Of a stretch of DNA of 64,000 nucleotides, positions 1-8,839 are shown one piece after another (position 1 is the first letter of the stretch; every line of letters begins with the position of its first letter). Below the pieces are notes generated by a model. The model worked only from the letters and a program-made list of their open reading frames with translations. It did no database searches and had not been told where the DNA came from. The translations under genes were made by a program, and so were the position numbers. The stretch is from Prochlorococcus sp. AG-402-P16 (GTDB lineage Bacteria > Cyanobacteriota > Cyanobacteriia > PCC-6307 > Cyanobiaceae), in assembly GCA_003216295.1 (NCBI GenBank), contig QCJB01000001.1, positions 95,595 through 159,594 on the forward strand, written 5' to 3'.

Positions 1-2191
1 AGCAGCTTTTTCCGCTAGCATTGGGTCCTGATAGAATAATTAGGTCAGTTTTTGAGCCAAGATCAATATCATTTGGTACGAAACTTTGATCAGCAAGAAT
101 TTGCTCTACTACGGGATGTCGACCATCTTTAATTGATAGTTGCCTCGACTTGATAGGGTCTACATTATCAACGATTGTGGGTTGAATATAATTATTTGTT
201 GCAGCCAGTTCAGCTAGAGCAGATAATACATCTAAAGACGCAATTGCTTTTGCTGCTTGTCTAATACTTTTGGATTTATTTCCAACAAAGATTCGAAGCT
301 TACAAAAGATTTCATATTCAAGTTGATAGATACGTGCTCTTATCTGGAATATTTGACCTTCTTTTTCTTTTAATTCTGGGGTAACGAAACGTTCTTCATT
401 AGTTAGTGTTTGTCTTCTAATCCAGTGCGCAGGAACATTTATTGATTTTGCTTTGCTGACAGCTAAAAAATATCCAAATGATCGATGAAATTGTAACTTT
501 AAATTATTTATATTACTTGCTTTTCTTTCTTTAATTTCTTGTATTTTTAGCCATGAATTATAATCATCCAGTTGATTACGAAGTCCATCAAGTATGGGGT
601 TTACTCCATCATAAATAAGACCACCTTCTGTTAAACTTAGAGGTGGACTTTCTATAATCTCATTATTAATTTTAGATGCAATTTTTATTAACTCTTTATC
701 TAAGTTTATGATAGATTTGAAATATTTAGATTCTTTCAATATTTCATTGTTTAGGTTTTTGGCTAAAAGAGGTAATCGATTAATTCCTTCAGCAATGGCC
801 ACTAAGTCTCTTGCTCCTGCTTGTTGAGCTCCCGCTCGTCCAGCAAGGCGCTCAAGGTCACCCATGGCTCTGAGTATTTTTCTAAGATTTCTTCTTAAAT
901 TTGATGATTTTACAAGCGATGAAATGATTTTTTGCCTACTCTCGATATCATCAATATTTGTCAAAGGCTCTTCTATCCATCTTCTAATACATCTACCTCC
1001 CATTGAAGTTAGAGTTTTGTCAATAGCCCATAATAGAGAACCTTGAAATTTCCCACCTCTTTGAGTTGAAGTTATCTCTAGGTTTCTTCGTGTTTGATTA
1101 TCTATGATTAGTCCAGCTTGGTCAGATTTAATTTGAGGATAATCTAAGGATATATGAGTTTTATTATTATTATGATTATCTAAATTTGGATGTGTTTTAT
1201 TTAAATATGCAATTAATCCCCCTATTGTTCTAACTGATAGTTGATTACAATATAAACCTAATCCATCGATATTATGTACTGAGTAATGATTTAATATAGC
1301 TGTTTTTGATTCTAATTCTGTAAATGATGTTTGATTAAATTCTGTAATTCTTATTGAATTTGTGCACAAATTATAATTATTTATTGTATTTTTCTCTGAG
1401 ATTACTTCGGCTGCTTCTAGTTTGATTAGTTCCTGTCTCAGATTAATAATTTCTTCTCCTTCTTGTACTACAAGCTCTCCTGTACTGACATCTACTTTTG
1501 CTAAAGACCATTTAATTTGTTCTTTATCTAAATTTGAATCTAGTAGCACTGAAGCCAGCCAATTATTTTGCTTTGCTTTCAGCATTCCCTCTTCAAGAAT
1601 TGTACCAGGCGTAATTAGTCTGGTTATTCCTCTTTTAATTAATTTATTTCCTTTTGCGGGTGCAGCTTCAAGTTGATCACAAATAGCAATTGATAAGCCT
1701 TTGTTTATTAGTTGAGTGCAATATCTATCAGAAGCATGATGCGGAATTCCAGCCATTGGAACTCTGCCAATTTTTTTTCCTGCCTCTTTACTGGTTAGTG
1801 TAAGTTCAAGAAGTTCTGAGAGCTTTATTGCGTCTTCAAAAAAACATTCAAAAAAATCACCCAGTCTATAAAGTAAAATTCTCTCTGGATTCTCTACTTT
1901 TAGTTCTACGTAATGCCTTAATGCTGGAGTGAGATCGTCAATTTTTAGTAAGCTGTGATGAGACCATTTTGGCTCCTCAATACTTGGAATAGATAGTCCC
2001 TTAAGGTCATTTATTTGATTTTTGTTTGCTTGCTTTAACCGTGGTCTTGAGTAAGCATCCTCTTCAAGTTGTTTGTTCGCAAGCTTGTTAGTTGAGATAT
2101 CTGAAGATTGATTTTTTTCAAATTCTAAATTGGGTCTCTTCTCTTCTCCTTCAAAAAGGCTGCCTTGCAATGGATTTTGGCTGGCAGCCAT
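1..2191 (-). CDS. mutS: DNA mismatch repair protein MutS (partial, 3' end outside window)
   Basis: MutS binds base mismatches and small loops in duplex DNA and starts mismatch repair using ATP. Reading the minus strand from the ATG at 2191 gives an N-terminus MAASQNPLQGSLFEGEE, a mismatch-binding region with GDFFECF (the F-x-E contact motif, about residue 112), and PMAGIPHHA. The visible sequence ends at about residue 730, directly after the Walker A GPNASGKSC (about residue 722). Walker B, the signature motif and the dimerisation helix therefore lie outside the window, so no stop codon is seen. Walker A is in frame with the ATG, and I saw no frameshift when reading through. The gene is divergent from psbZ. 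MutS1 rather than MutS2 is indicated by the N-terminal mismatch-recognition domain. Confidence 0.95.
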   Translation of the reverse strand, partial: MAASQNPLQGSLFEGEEKRPNLEFEKNQSSDISTNKLANKQLEEDAYSRPRLKQANKNQINDLKGLSIPSIEEPKWSHHSLLKIDDLTPALRHYVELKVENPERILLYRLGDFFECFFEDAIKLSELLELTLTSKEAGKKIGRVPMAGIPHHASDRYCTQLINKGLSIAICDQLEAAPAKGNKLIKRGITRLITPGTILEEGMLKAKQNNWLASVLLDSNLDKEQIKWSLAKVDVSTGELVVQEGEEIINLRQELIKLEAAEVISEKNTINNYNLCTNSIRITEFNQTSFTELESKTAILNHYSVHNIDGLGLYCNQLSVRTIGGLIAYLNKTHPNLDNHNNNKTHISLDYPQIKSDQAGLIIDNQTRRNLEITSTQRGGKFQGSLLWAIDKTLTSMGGRCIRRWIEEPLTNIDDIESRQKIISSLVKSSNLRRNLRKILRAMGDLERLAGRAGAQQAGARDLVAIAEGINRLPLLAKNLNNEILKESKYFKSIINLDKELIKIASKINNEIIESPPLSLTEGGLIYDGVNPILDGLRNQLDDYNSWLKIQEIKERKASNINNLKLQFHRSFGYFLAVSKAKSINVPAHWIRRQTLTNEERFVTPELKEKEGQIFQIRARIYQLEYEIFCKLRIFVGNKSKSIRQAAKAIASLDVLSALAELAATNNYIQPTIVDNVDPIKSRQLSIKDGRHPVVEQILADQSFVPNDIDLGSKTDLIILSGPNASGKSC

Positions 2192-2344
2192 TTAATTCCC
2201 ACACGTTTGATCAATGCATATTAGAAGAATTAATTTTTTTTGCATGTGAAGCCTCGCTACAAATCTTAAGAGGTGGGTCATAAATCACGCTTACATGGGA
2301 GAATTATTAGATCTTGAGAAAATCTTCTTCAGCTTTCTACCCCC

Positions 2345-2560
2345 ATGCTGGCTATTAATTCCATCGTCGCGAACGCACTTTTATTCTCTTCATTGCTTTT
2401 GGTAATTGGAGTGCCTGTCTTCTATATGACTCAAACGAATCCAGAAGATAATAGAAATCCCAATATTAAAAAGATAGAAATTCTTGCTGGAGTATGGTTC
2501 CATTTGGTACTTCTTCAAGCATTGGTGGGTGAATACATTACACATCAGATGAGTGCTTAG
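2345..2560 (+). CDS. psbZ: Photosystem II protein PsbZ (Ycf9)
   Basis: Small two-helix thylakoid protein of the photosystem II core periphery, where it helps association with antenna proteins. The 71-residue product has two hydrophobic segments (about 8-27 and 46-62) separated by a polar loop, and the GVPVFY motif typical of the end of PsbZ helix 1. PsbZ is usually about 62 residues; here the C-terminus is longer and polar (ending THQMSA) and the second helix contains His and Gln, so the sequence is divergent. The neighbour downstream is ribH, and ycf9 next to ribH is also the order in Synechocystis, which supports the call. An unrelated small membrane protein is possible but less likely. Confidence 0.7.
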   Translation: MLAINSIVANALLFSSLLLVIGVPVFYMTQTNPEDNRNPNIKKIEILAGVWFHLVLLQALVGEYITHQMSA

Positions 2561-2659
2561 ATTCACATGGAAATTGCAAAACTTAGATTTATTATTTTAG
2601 GAATGTTTTAAAATTACTCTTAAGAGGTTACTGTTAGTAGGTATATAAGGCCTTAAAAA

Positions 2660-3136
2660 ATGGCAACAATTGAGGGTACCTTTGAGAATTCATCGTCATT
2701 GCGTGTAGCTATTGTTATTGCGCGTTTTAATGATCTAATTACTAATAAACTTTTAAGCGGATGTCTTGATTGTTTATCTAGGCATGGGATTGATACATCA
2801 GAGTCAAGTCAGCAGTTGGATATTGCTTGGGTACCAGGTTCTTTTGAGTTGCCAATTGTTTCTCAAAAGCTAGCTCTATCAGGAAAATATGAAGTTGTAA
2901 TTACTTTAGGCGCTGTCATAAGGGGTGACACGCCTCATTTTGATGTGGTTGTTTCTGAGGCCAGCAAGGGAATAGCTACTGTCTCAAGAGAGACAGGAAT
3001 TCCCATTATATTTGGAGTTTTAACAACAGATACTATGCAACAGGCTTTAGAGAGAGCAGGCATTAAGAATAATTTAGGATGGAGTTACGCCTTACAAGCC
3101 CTTGAGATGGGTTCTTTGATGAAAGTGGTTAGTTAA
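2660..3136 (+). CDS. ribH: 6,7-dimethyl-8-ribityllumazine synthase
   Basis: Lumazine synthase condenses 5-amino-6-ribitylamino-uracil with 3,4-dihydroxy-2-butanone 4-phosphate, the penultimate step of riboflavin synthesis in the cytosol. The 158-residue length matches the family. Visible family motifs are IVIARFND near the N-terminus, WVPGSFELP (about residue 58), [12 protein letters not shown] with the catalytic His (about 91-102), and [11 protein letters not shown] (about 121). The start at 2660 gives [19 protein letters not shown], as expected. It lies 99 bp downstream of psbZ in the same orientation, and tRNA-Gly follows. Confidence 0.96.
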   Translation: MATIEGTFENSSSLRVAIVIARFNDLITNKLLSGCLDCLSRHGIDTSESSQQLDIAWVPGSFELPIVSQKLALSGKYEVVITLGAVIRGDTPHFDVVVSEASKGIATVSRETGIPIIFGVLTTDTMQQALERAGIKNNLGWSYALQALEMGSLMKVVS

Positions 3137-3217
3137 CTAACTTGGAGATTTAAAAAATCAATTTTTCATTGTCCAGATATTGTTTTATTATTACTCCATG
3201 AATTAGAATTGCTTTGT

Positions 3218-3289
3218 GCGGATGTAGCTCAGTGGTAGAGCATCTCCTTGCCAAGGAGAATGTCGAGAGTTCGAATCTCTTCATCCGCT
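3218..3289 (+). tRNA. tRNA-Gly (anticodon GCC)
   Basis: The cloverleaf can be read directly. The acceptor arm GCGGATG pairs with CATCCGC (3282-3288), and the discriminator is T at 3289. The D-arm is GCTC-AGTGGTA-GAGC. The anticodon stem TCTCC/GGAGA encloses loop TTGCCAA (3248-3254) with anticodon GCC at 3250-3252. The T-arm is GAGAG-TTCGAAT-CTCTT, with one G-T pair. CCA is not encoded. It decodes GGC and GGU. It sits at the boundary between the ribH block and the surface-polysaccharide region. Confidence 0.97.
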
Positions 3290-3296
3290 TTTTAGA

Positions 3297-3329
3297 AATT
3301 GAAAAAATTAATACAAATTTTTTTCAATT
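3297..3329. other. AT-only inverted repeat downstream of tRNA-Gly
   Basis: The segments AATTGAAAAAATT (3297-3309) and AATTTTTTTCAATT (3316-3329) are complementary apart from one extra T, around a short loop. It lies 8 bp after tRNA-Gly and 33 bp before the 3' end of the converging acetyltransferase gene, so it could end either transcript. It contains almost no G-C pairs and no clean T-tract follows it, so its strength as a terminator is doubtful. Confidence 0.3.
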
Positions 3330-3362
3330 AAAAAAAATATTCATGTATTTAGATTGCTTAAT

Positions 3363-3818
3363 TTATTCCTTTTTGATTAATAGCGTTTGATCTGCAAGCT
3401 CTATAAACCCGCAGCTTTTATAGAAGTCCCTGCAATTTGTTGTCATAAGATATATTTTTTCTACACTTTTTAATGATTTTGAATTGAGTAATGATGACAA
3501 TAATATTTTACCTAAGCCAAGTTTTTGATGACTATCTGCGATAACAATATCCCATAAAACTGCCCTATAAATAGAATCACTTGTTGCTCTACCAAATCCA
3601 ATCAGTTGATCTTTTTGCCAGATTGTTACAAGTGTGCAACTATTTGCAATCATTTTTCTGAGCTTTTTTTTTGTTCGACCTTTGGCCCAAAATGTATTTT
3701 TATCGAGAAGATTTTGTAATTTCTCAATAGCTTTTACTGGGTTCATTTTTGGTCCAAGACCAAGTAATCTTAGAAGAGGAGCTCCAGGATGATGTTGAAT
3801 TAACTTTATGGCTTCCAT
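3363..3818 (-). CDS. GNAT-family N-acetyltransferase
   Basis: Predicted acetyl-CoA-dependent N-acyltransferase of the Gcn5 superfamily; the substrate is unknown. In the 151-residue product the region from about 60 to 140 has the GNAT pattern: a strand with LIGFGRATSD, then VLWDIVIADSHQKLGLGKILL (the x-G-x-G-K acetyl-CoA loop preceded by a core strand), then YLMTTNCRDFYKSCGFIEL, the usual FYxxxGF end motif. The N-terminal 55 residues are basic and not obviously part of the domain. It converges with tRNA-Gly and is divergent from rfbA with 33 bp between starts. No partner gene indicates the substrate. Confidence 0.8.
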   Translation of the reverse strand: MEAIKLIQHHPGAPLLRLLGLGPKMNPVKAIEKLQNLLDKNTFWAKGRTKKKLRKMIANSCTLVTIWQKDQLIGFGRATSDSIYRAVLWDIVIADSHQKLGLGKILLSSLLNSKSLKSVEKIYLMTTNCRDFYKSCGFIELADQTLLIKKE

Positions 3819-3851
3819 ATCTCTTTTTAATCTCGTGGTAAATCAATTTGA

Positions 3852-4733
3852 ATGGTTGATATGAAAAGAAAAGGTATCATTCTTGCTGGTGGAAAAGGAT
3901 CAAGGTTGTCCCCAATTACATTGGGGGTTTGCAAGCAGTTGTTACCAATTTACGATAAACCTATGATTTTTTATCCTCTGGTAACTTTAATGCTAGCTGG
4001 GATTAGAGAAATACTAGTTATAACCACTCCCAATGATCAAAAATCTTTTCAAACACTTCTTGGGGATGGTACAAACTTTGGAATTTCTATTAAATATGCG
4101 ATACAAAGAGAACCTAAAGGATTGGCAGAGGCATTTTTAATTGGAGCAAAATTTATTGGGAATGACCAAGTTACTTTGATTTTAGGAGATAATTTGTTTT
4201 ACGGTTCTTCATTGGTTTCTCAATTAAAAGATGCTGATAGGAAAGAAGAAGGTGCAACTGTATTTGCCTATCCTGTTCGCGATCCTGAAAGATATGGAGT
4301 AATTGAATTCGATAAAGATGGTAAAGGAATTAGTATTGAAGAAAAGCCTGAGAATCCAAAAAGTAAATTTGCTATTACTGGGTTATATTTTTATGATTCA
4401 TCTATAATTGAAAAAGCAGCCAAGATTACTCCCTCTTTAAGGGGGGAACTAGAAATCACAGATATTAATCTTATGTATTTACGAGAGCATAAACTAGATG
4501 TTGAAGTAATGGGTAGAGGAATGGCTTGGCTTGATACTGGAACTTTTGATTCTTTGCATGAAGCTGGCTCCTTTATTAGAACTATAGAAAATAGACAGGG
4601 TTTAAAATTAGGCTGCCCTGAAGAACTTGCATGGAAACAAGGTTGGATTAACGATAAGGAATTAGAAGACATTGCAAAAAAAATGTTGAAAAGTGGTTAT
4701 GGAGAATATCTTTTAGAATTATTAATTACTTGA
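3852..4733 (+). CDS. rfbA: Glucose-1-phosphate thymidylyltransferase
   Basis: RmlA/RfbA makes dTDP-glucose from glucose-1-phosphate and dTTP, the first step of dTDP-L-rhamnose synthesis. The 293-residue product has the nucleotide-binding signature LAGGKGSRL (most homologues have GSGTRL) and [16 protein letters not shown] near the N-terminus, then LGDNLFYG (about residue 109), the sugar-binding EEKPENPKS (about 163), and [11 protein letters not shown] (about 226). The ATG at 3852 gives MVDMKRKG; the in-frame ATG at 3861 (MKRKGIIL) would align better with most family members and may be the true start. It is the first gene of a rfbA-rfbC-rfbD-rfbB cluster on one strand. Confidence 0.96.
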   Translation: MVDMKRKGIILAGGKGSRLSPITLGVCKQLLPIYDKPMIFYPLVTLMLAGIREILVITTPNDQKSFQTLLGDGTNFGISIKYAIQREPKGLAEAFLIGAKFIGNDQVTLILGDNLFYGSSLVSQLKDADRKEEGATVFAYPVRDPERYGVIEFDKDGKGISIEEKPENPKSKFAITGLYFYDSSIIEKAAKITPSLRGELEITDINLMYLREHKLDVEVMGRGMAWLDTGTFDSLHEAGSFIRTIENRQGLKLGCPEELAWKQGWINDKELEDIAKKMLKSGYGEYLLELLIT

Positions 4734-4766
4734 TTTACACTTAATTCTTGAAAAAGAAACTTATTT

Positions 4767-5339
4767 ATGAAAGTTCATTCTCTTTATACTAATACTGGAA
4801 AATTAATGGAAGGCTTGAAATTAATTAAGCCTGATGTAAAAAAAGATAATAGAGGTTTTTTTGTAGAGAGTTGGAATAAAAAATCAATAATTGACTCTGG
4901 CTTAGGCAATATAGACTTTGTGCAAGATAATCATTCCCTTTCTTCCAAGGGAGTTTTCAGGGGCTTTCATTATCAATTACCTCCTCATCAGCAATTGAAA
5001 CTAGTAAGATGTATTGCAGGTGAAATTTTTGATATTGTGATAGATATTAGGAGATCTTCTGAGTCATTTAGAGAATGGGTAGGTGTAAGTTTAACTTCGG
5101 AGAATTTTCATCAACTTTGGATACCCCCAGGATTTGCTCATGGTTTTTTAACTATGTCAGATCATGCAGAACTTTTGTATAAAGTAACTGATTATTGGGA
5201 CAAAGAATCTGAGAGAACTATCTGTTGGAAAGATCCTTCTTTGTCAATAGAGTTCCCTTTGCAAGGTTCTTTTCAACTATCTGAAAAAGACGATAAGGCG
5301 CCCTTCTTAGATGAGCTGGAATTTGATGATATATTCTGA
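4767..5339 (+). CDS. rfbC: dTDP-4-dehydrorhamnose 3,5-epimerase
   Basis: RmlC is a cupin-fold epimerase that converts dTDP-4-keto-6-deoxyglucose to dTDP-4-keto-L-rhamnose. Family landmarks in the 190-residue product are DNRGFFVESWN (about 28-38), VFRGFHYQ with the catalytic His (about 64-71), QLKLVRC, DIVIDIRRSS with the partner Asp, and IPPGFAHGF (about 118). The full-length start at 4767 aligns the N-terminal strand with family members better than the internal ATG at 4806. The gap to rfbA is 33 bp, consistent with one operon. Confidence 0.95.
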   Translation: MKVHSLYTNTGKLMEGLKLIKPDVKKDNRGFFVESWNKKSIIDSGLGNIDFVQDNHSLSSKGVFRGFHYQLPPHQQLKLVRCIAGEIFDIVIDIRRSSESFREWVGVSLTSENFHQLWIPPGFAHGFLTMSDHAELLYKVTDYWDKESERTICWKDPSLSIEFPLQGSFQLSEKDDKAPFLDELEFDDIF

Positions 5340-5413
5340 TCAGATTATTATCATATTAATTTCCGAAATTTTATTTAAAACTTTCAAATAATCTCATTAA
5401 TCAAAGTCAAATA

Positions 5414-6319
5414 ATGAAAATCTTAATTATTGGTGGAAATGGACAACTAGGAAAAACATTAAATTCAATTATGCCATCTAGAATGGGAATGGATTTAGTT
5501 GAGGTTTTATCAATAACTAGAAAAGATCTAGATCTATGCGATATTCAATCATGTAAGAAAATAGTAAAACAAATACAACCAGATTATTTAATTAATGTTG
5601 CAGCATATACTAATGTTGATTTAGCTGAAAGAAATTCAGAAATGGCCTTTTCTGTGAATGCTTTTGCGCCAAAAGCATTTGCAGAAATTTTGAGAATTAA
5701 TGGTGGGAAACTAATTCATTTTAGTACTGATTATGTATTTGATGGAAAAAGCAATATGCCTTATAAACCTTTTGATTTAAAGAACCCAATAAATATTTAT
5801 GGTCAAACTAAGGCAGAGGGTGAAGATTATATTTTGGATATACTTCAAAAGTCTAATCAATGTTTTATAATCAGAACTAGTTGGGTTATTAGTCAATATG
5901 GTAATAATTTTTTACTTAAAGTCCTTGATTTATTAAATCAAAAAGAAAATATTAATATTGTTTCTGACCAGATGAGCTCTCCAACTTCTACGAAAAGTCT
6001 ATCTAATTTCTGTTTGGAGTTAATAAAGACAATTCATCTTGGTAAAGAATGTTCTAGTATTTTGCATTGGACAGACAGTGGTTTGGCAAGCTGGTATGAT
6101 TTGGCTCAAGCAATATCAGAATACGGAAAGGAATTGGGAATATTAATTAATCCCGCTAAGATTAATCCAATAAAAACTATTGATTACCCTGTAATTGCTA
6201 GTCGTCCACTTTATTCTGTATTAGATATTACTAGTACTATTAACTCTATAAATTTAAAACAGATTTATTGGCGTGAATCTGTGAAAGAGATACTTCATAA
6301 AATAGCAAAATTGCAATGA
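5414..6319 (+). CDS. rfbD: dTDP-4-dehydrorhamnose reductase
   Basis: RmlD reduces dTDP-4-keto-L-rhamnose to dTDP-L-rhamnose with NAD(P)H, completing the pathway. The 301-residue short-chain dehydrogenase fold shows the N-terminal dinucleotide loop GGNGQLG (about 7-13), NVAAYTNVD, the conserved HFSTDYVFDG (about 104-113), and catalytic YGQTKAEGE (Tyr-x-x-x-Lys, about 131-135). It is separated from rfbC by 74 bp of AT-rich DNA and ends 7 bp before rfbB. Confidence 0.95.
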   Translation: MKILIIGGNGQLGKTLNSIMPSRMGMDLVEVLSITRKDLDLCDIQSCKKIVKQIQPDYLINVAAYTNVDLAERNSEMAFSVNAFAPKAFAEILRINGGKLIHFSTDYVFDGKSNMPYKPFDLKNPINIYGQTKAEGEDYILDILQKSNQCFIIRTSWVISQYGNNFLLKVLDLLNQKENINIVSDQMSSPTSTKSLSNFCLELIKTIHLGKECSSILHWTDSGLASWYDLAQAISEYGKELGILINPAKINPIKTIDYPVIASRPLYSVLDITSTINSINLKQIYWRESVKEILHKIAKLQ

Positions 6320-6326
6320 GCAAATA

Positions 6327-7397
6327 ATGAATAAAATATTGAAAATTACAAATCAAAAAATATTAGTTACTGGTGGAGCAGGATTTATTGGAGGAGCATT
6401 GATTTCATGGCTATTAAAAAACACACAAGCTACAATTATTAATCTTGACAAACTTGGATATGCTAGTGATCTGTCTCGAATTAACCAGGACATTGAATTA
6501 CTAAATGTATCAAGTAATAGATATAAATTCGTTTTGGCTGACTTGATTGACAATGAAAAAATAATTGATTTAGTTAATGATTTTCAACCAGACATAGTAT
6601 TTCATTTGGCAGCGGAGAGTCACGTAGATCGATCAATTGCTTCTCCAAGAAATTTTCTAGATAGTAATGTAATAGGTACTTTTAATTTATTAGATGCTCT
6701 AAAAAACTACTGGTTAAATCTTGCTATAGAAAGAAAGAATAGTTTTCGATTTTTACATATCAGCACTGATGAAGTGTATGGATCGCTAGGATCAAAAGGT
6801 TATTTTGATGAGAGAACTCCCTACAACCCTACTAGTCCTTATTCAGCAAGTAAAGCTGCAAGTGATCATTTTGTTAAAGCTTTTTATTATACTTATGGAA
6901 TACCGATTTTAATTACAAATTGCAGTAATAATTACGGGCCTTGGCAATATCCTGAAAAATTAATTCCAGTTATAATTTCTAATGCATTATCCAACCAACC
7001 TATTCCAATATATGGAGATGGTTCTAATATAAGAGATTGGATTTATGTAGATGATCATGTTGAAGGATTAATATTTGTATTTGAATATGGTTTAATTGGA
7101 AACAGTTATTGCATAGGTAGTTCTGAAGAACACAATAATCTAGAAATTGCTAATAAAGTTTGTAGAGGTTTGGATGTAATTCGACCAAATTTGCAACCTT
7201 ATGAAAATCTAATTAAAAGCGTGAATGATCGTCTTGGACATGATCAAAGATATGCTATTAATTCAAAAAAAATTAAGGAAAAATTAGGTTGGAAGCCAAG
7301 ATATAAATTTAATGATGCATTACAAAATACGGTGAAATGGTATGTTAACAACCAAGATTGGTGCAATAGAGTATCAATGAAGAAAAAGTTAATATGA
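6327..7397 (+). CDS. rfbB: dTDP-glucose 4,6-dehydratase
   Basis: RmlB is the NAD-dependent dehydratase for the second step, dTDP-glucose to dTDP-4-keto-6-deoxyglucose. The 356-residue product has the Rossmann loop TGGAGFIGG (about 15-22), HLAAESHVDRSI (about 92), the catalytic ISTDEVYGSL (Thr-Asp-Glu, about 145), and PYSASKAASDHF with the Tyr-x-x-x-Lys pair (about 170). All four dTDP-rhamnose genes are thus present within 3.6 kb. The downstream gap to the methyltransferase is 216 bp, AT-rich and without a clear terminator. Confidence 0.96.
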   Translation: MNKILKITNQKILVTGGAGFIGGALISWLLKNTQATIINLDKLGYASDLSRINQDIELLNVSSNRYKFVLADLIDNEKIIDLVNDFQPDIVFHLAAESHVDRSIASPRNFLDSNVIGTFNLLDALKNYWLNLAIERKNSFRFLHISTDEVYGSLGSKGYFDERTPYNPTSPYSASKAASDHFVKAFYYTYGIPILITNCSNNYGPWQYPEKLIPVIISNALSNQPIPIYGDGSNIRDWIYVDDHVEGLIFVFEYGLIGNSYCIGSSEEHNNLEIANKVCRGLDVIRPNLQPYENLIKSVNDRLGHDQRYAINSKKIKEKLGWKPRYKFNDALQNTVKWYVNNQDWCNRVSMKKKLI

Positions 7398-7613
7398 TTA
7401 AAAATCTATATAAAATATTGCTTGAGATTTTGAAAGATTAATATTTTGCACTTATTAGAAGATAGTGAGAGGTTTAAATTAAATTCAAATTTTAGCCAAA
7501 TTCTATTAATTCTTATGATTAATTGGAATTTTACATACAATTATATTTTTCTGTTATCTATTCTATGATAAAATTCTTATCTGCTTGGTTTTGTATATAA
7601 AAAAAGAGTAATT

Positions 7614-8837
7614 ATGAATCAAGACTTTTATTTAGAATTTGAAAATAAATTTCGTGGTGATCGTTCTTCAATTGTAGAGAAATTTTCTTGCTACGATAAA
7701 TTGATTGAACTTACAATTGAAAATATTGACGTTCCAAAGTTTATAGATATTGGATGCGGCAGGGGAGAGTGGTTAGAAAAATGGAAAAATAAAGTGCCTG
7801 ATTCTTTAGGAATTGAATGTGATCCTGCTATGGCTGATTTGTGTAGAACTCGAGGACTTAACATTATTCAGGGAGACGCCATTGAATCATTAAAGAAAAT
7901 ATCAAAAAATTCAATTGATGTTATCACTATATTTCATTTAATTGAACATCTAGAACATGGTAAAATCATTAAATTATTGTCTGAATGTTATAGGGTTTTA
8001 AATGATTCTGGTCTATTAATTTTAGAGACACCAAGTATTGATAATATCTTAGTATCTACAAAAAATTTTTATATAGACCCTACACATATTAATCATATTA
8101 ATCCAACTGGTTTTGAATTTGCTATTGAATCTATAGGATTTACTAATGTTGCTCATTATTATATTAATCCAGGCCCCTTGAATAACTCTAGTCATTTAAA
8201 ACTGACTAGAATTTTGAATGGTGTTGCTCAGGATGTATTATTTTTGGCAACTAAAAGTAATATTTTGGATAATCATATTTTTCATAAAAATGCTAATTGG
8301 ATTTCAGGTTTTGATGTTGGAAAAACTACTCTTGATGCGGCAATTGAATTTGATTTACGTCATGAAGCAATATTAAATAATCTTCAAGAAAATCTTTTAG
8401 GTAATCAAGAAAGAAATAAACTTTTAGATGATTTGAATCAAGACATTATTTTGCTCAAGAGGCAATTTGGAGTTATTTTTTTAATTTTGAATTTATTAAA
8501 AAAGTTTTTTATTCCACTAAAAATTATTCTTAAATTTTTTACGAAATGTAGTTTCTATATATTAAATAAAATTTTAAATATAATTCTGAAACTAAAATTT
8601 ATTAGAAGAGTAATCCAATCTAGAACGATGTATAATGTAATTTATTTTATTTCTAGGTCCTTTTTCCTTGATCAATTAAAACTTAAATTTGAAAAAATAG
8701 TCATGAAATCAAAAAAGTTTGATCTTTTTGATGCAAGTGAAAGTAAGCTGAGTAATAAACTAATAAATCATTATAATAATTCTAAAGGAGCTCGCAAAAT
8801 TAGTAAATTATTTGATAAAAAATCGCGTAAAAAATAA
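7614..8837 (+). CDS. SAM-dependent methyltransferase, surface-glycan associated
   Basis: Class I methyltransferase domain in residues about 1-210. Motif I is FIDIGCGRGEW (about 43-53), the acidic strand is LGIECD, motif IV is DVITIFHLIEHLEH, and a post-motif GLLILETPS follows; the His-rich DPTHINHINPTG stretch is common in methyltransferases of polysaccharide clusters. Residues about 270-407 form a long basic, hydrophobic tail that may sit on the membrane. It is followed 2 bp later by the giant glycosyltransferase gene, so the two are probably co-translated. By analogy with WbdD-type enzymes it could methylate the non-reducing end of a growing glycan or a sugar within it; this is inference. 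Confidence 0.82.
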   Translation: MNQDFYLEFENKFRGDRSSIVEKFSCYDKLIELTIENIDVPKFIDIGCGRGEWLEKWKNKVPDSLGIECDPAMADLCRTRGLNIIQGDAIESLKKISKNSIDVITIFHLIEHLEHGKIIKLLSECYRVLNDSGLLILETPSIDNILVSTKNFYIDPTHINHINPTGFEFAIESIGFTNVAHYYINPGPLNNSSHLKLTRILNGVAQDVLFLATKSNILDNHIFHKNANWISGFDVGKTTLDAAIEFDLRHEAILNNLQENLLGNQERNKLLDDLNQDIILLKRQFGVIFLILNLLKKFFIPLKIILKFFTKCSFYILNKILNIILKLKFIRRVIQSRTMYNVIYFISRSFFLDQLKLKFEKIVMKSKKFDLFDASESKLSNKLINHYNNSKGARKISKLFDKKSRKK

Positions 8838-8839
8838 TT

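Noticed and set aside
864..2283. Plus-strand open frames at the left end of the window
   Set aside because: They run antisense to mutS, whose minus-strand reading frame has clear MutS motifs throughout.
3218..3289. tRNA-Gly as a proven phage or island attachment site
   Set aside because: No integrase gene and no second copy of the tRNA 3' end were found in the window.
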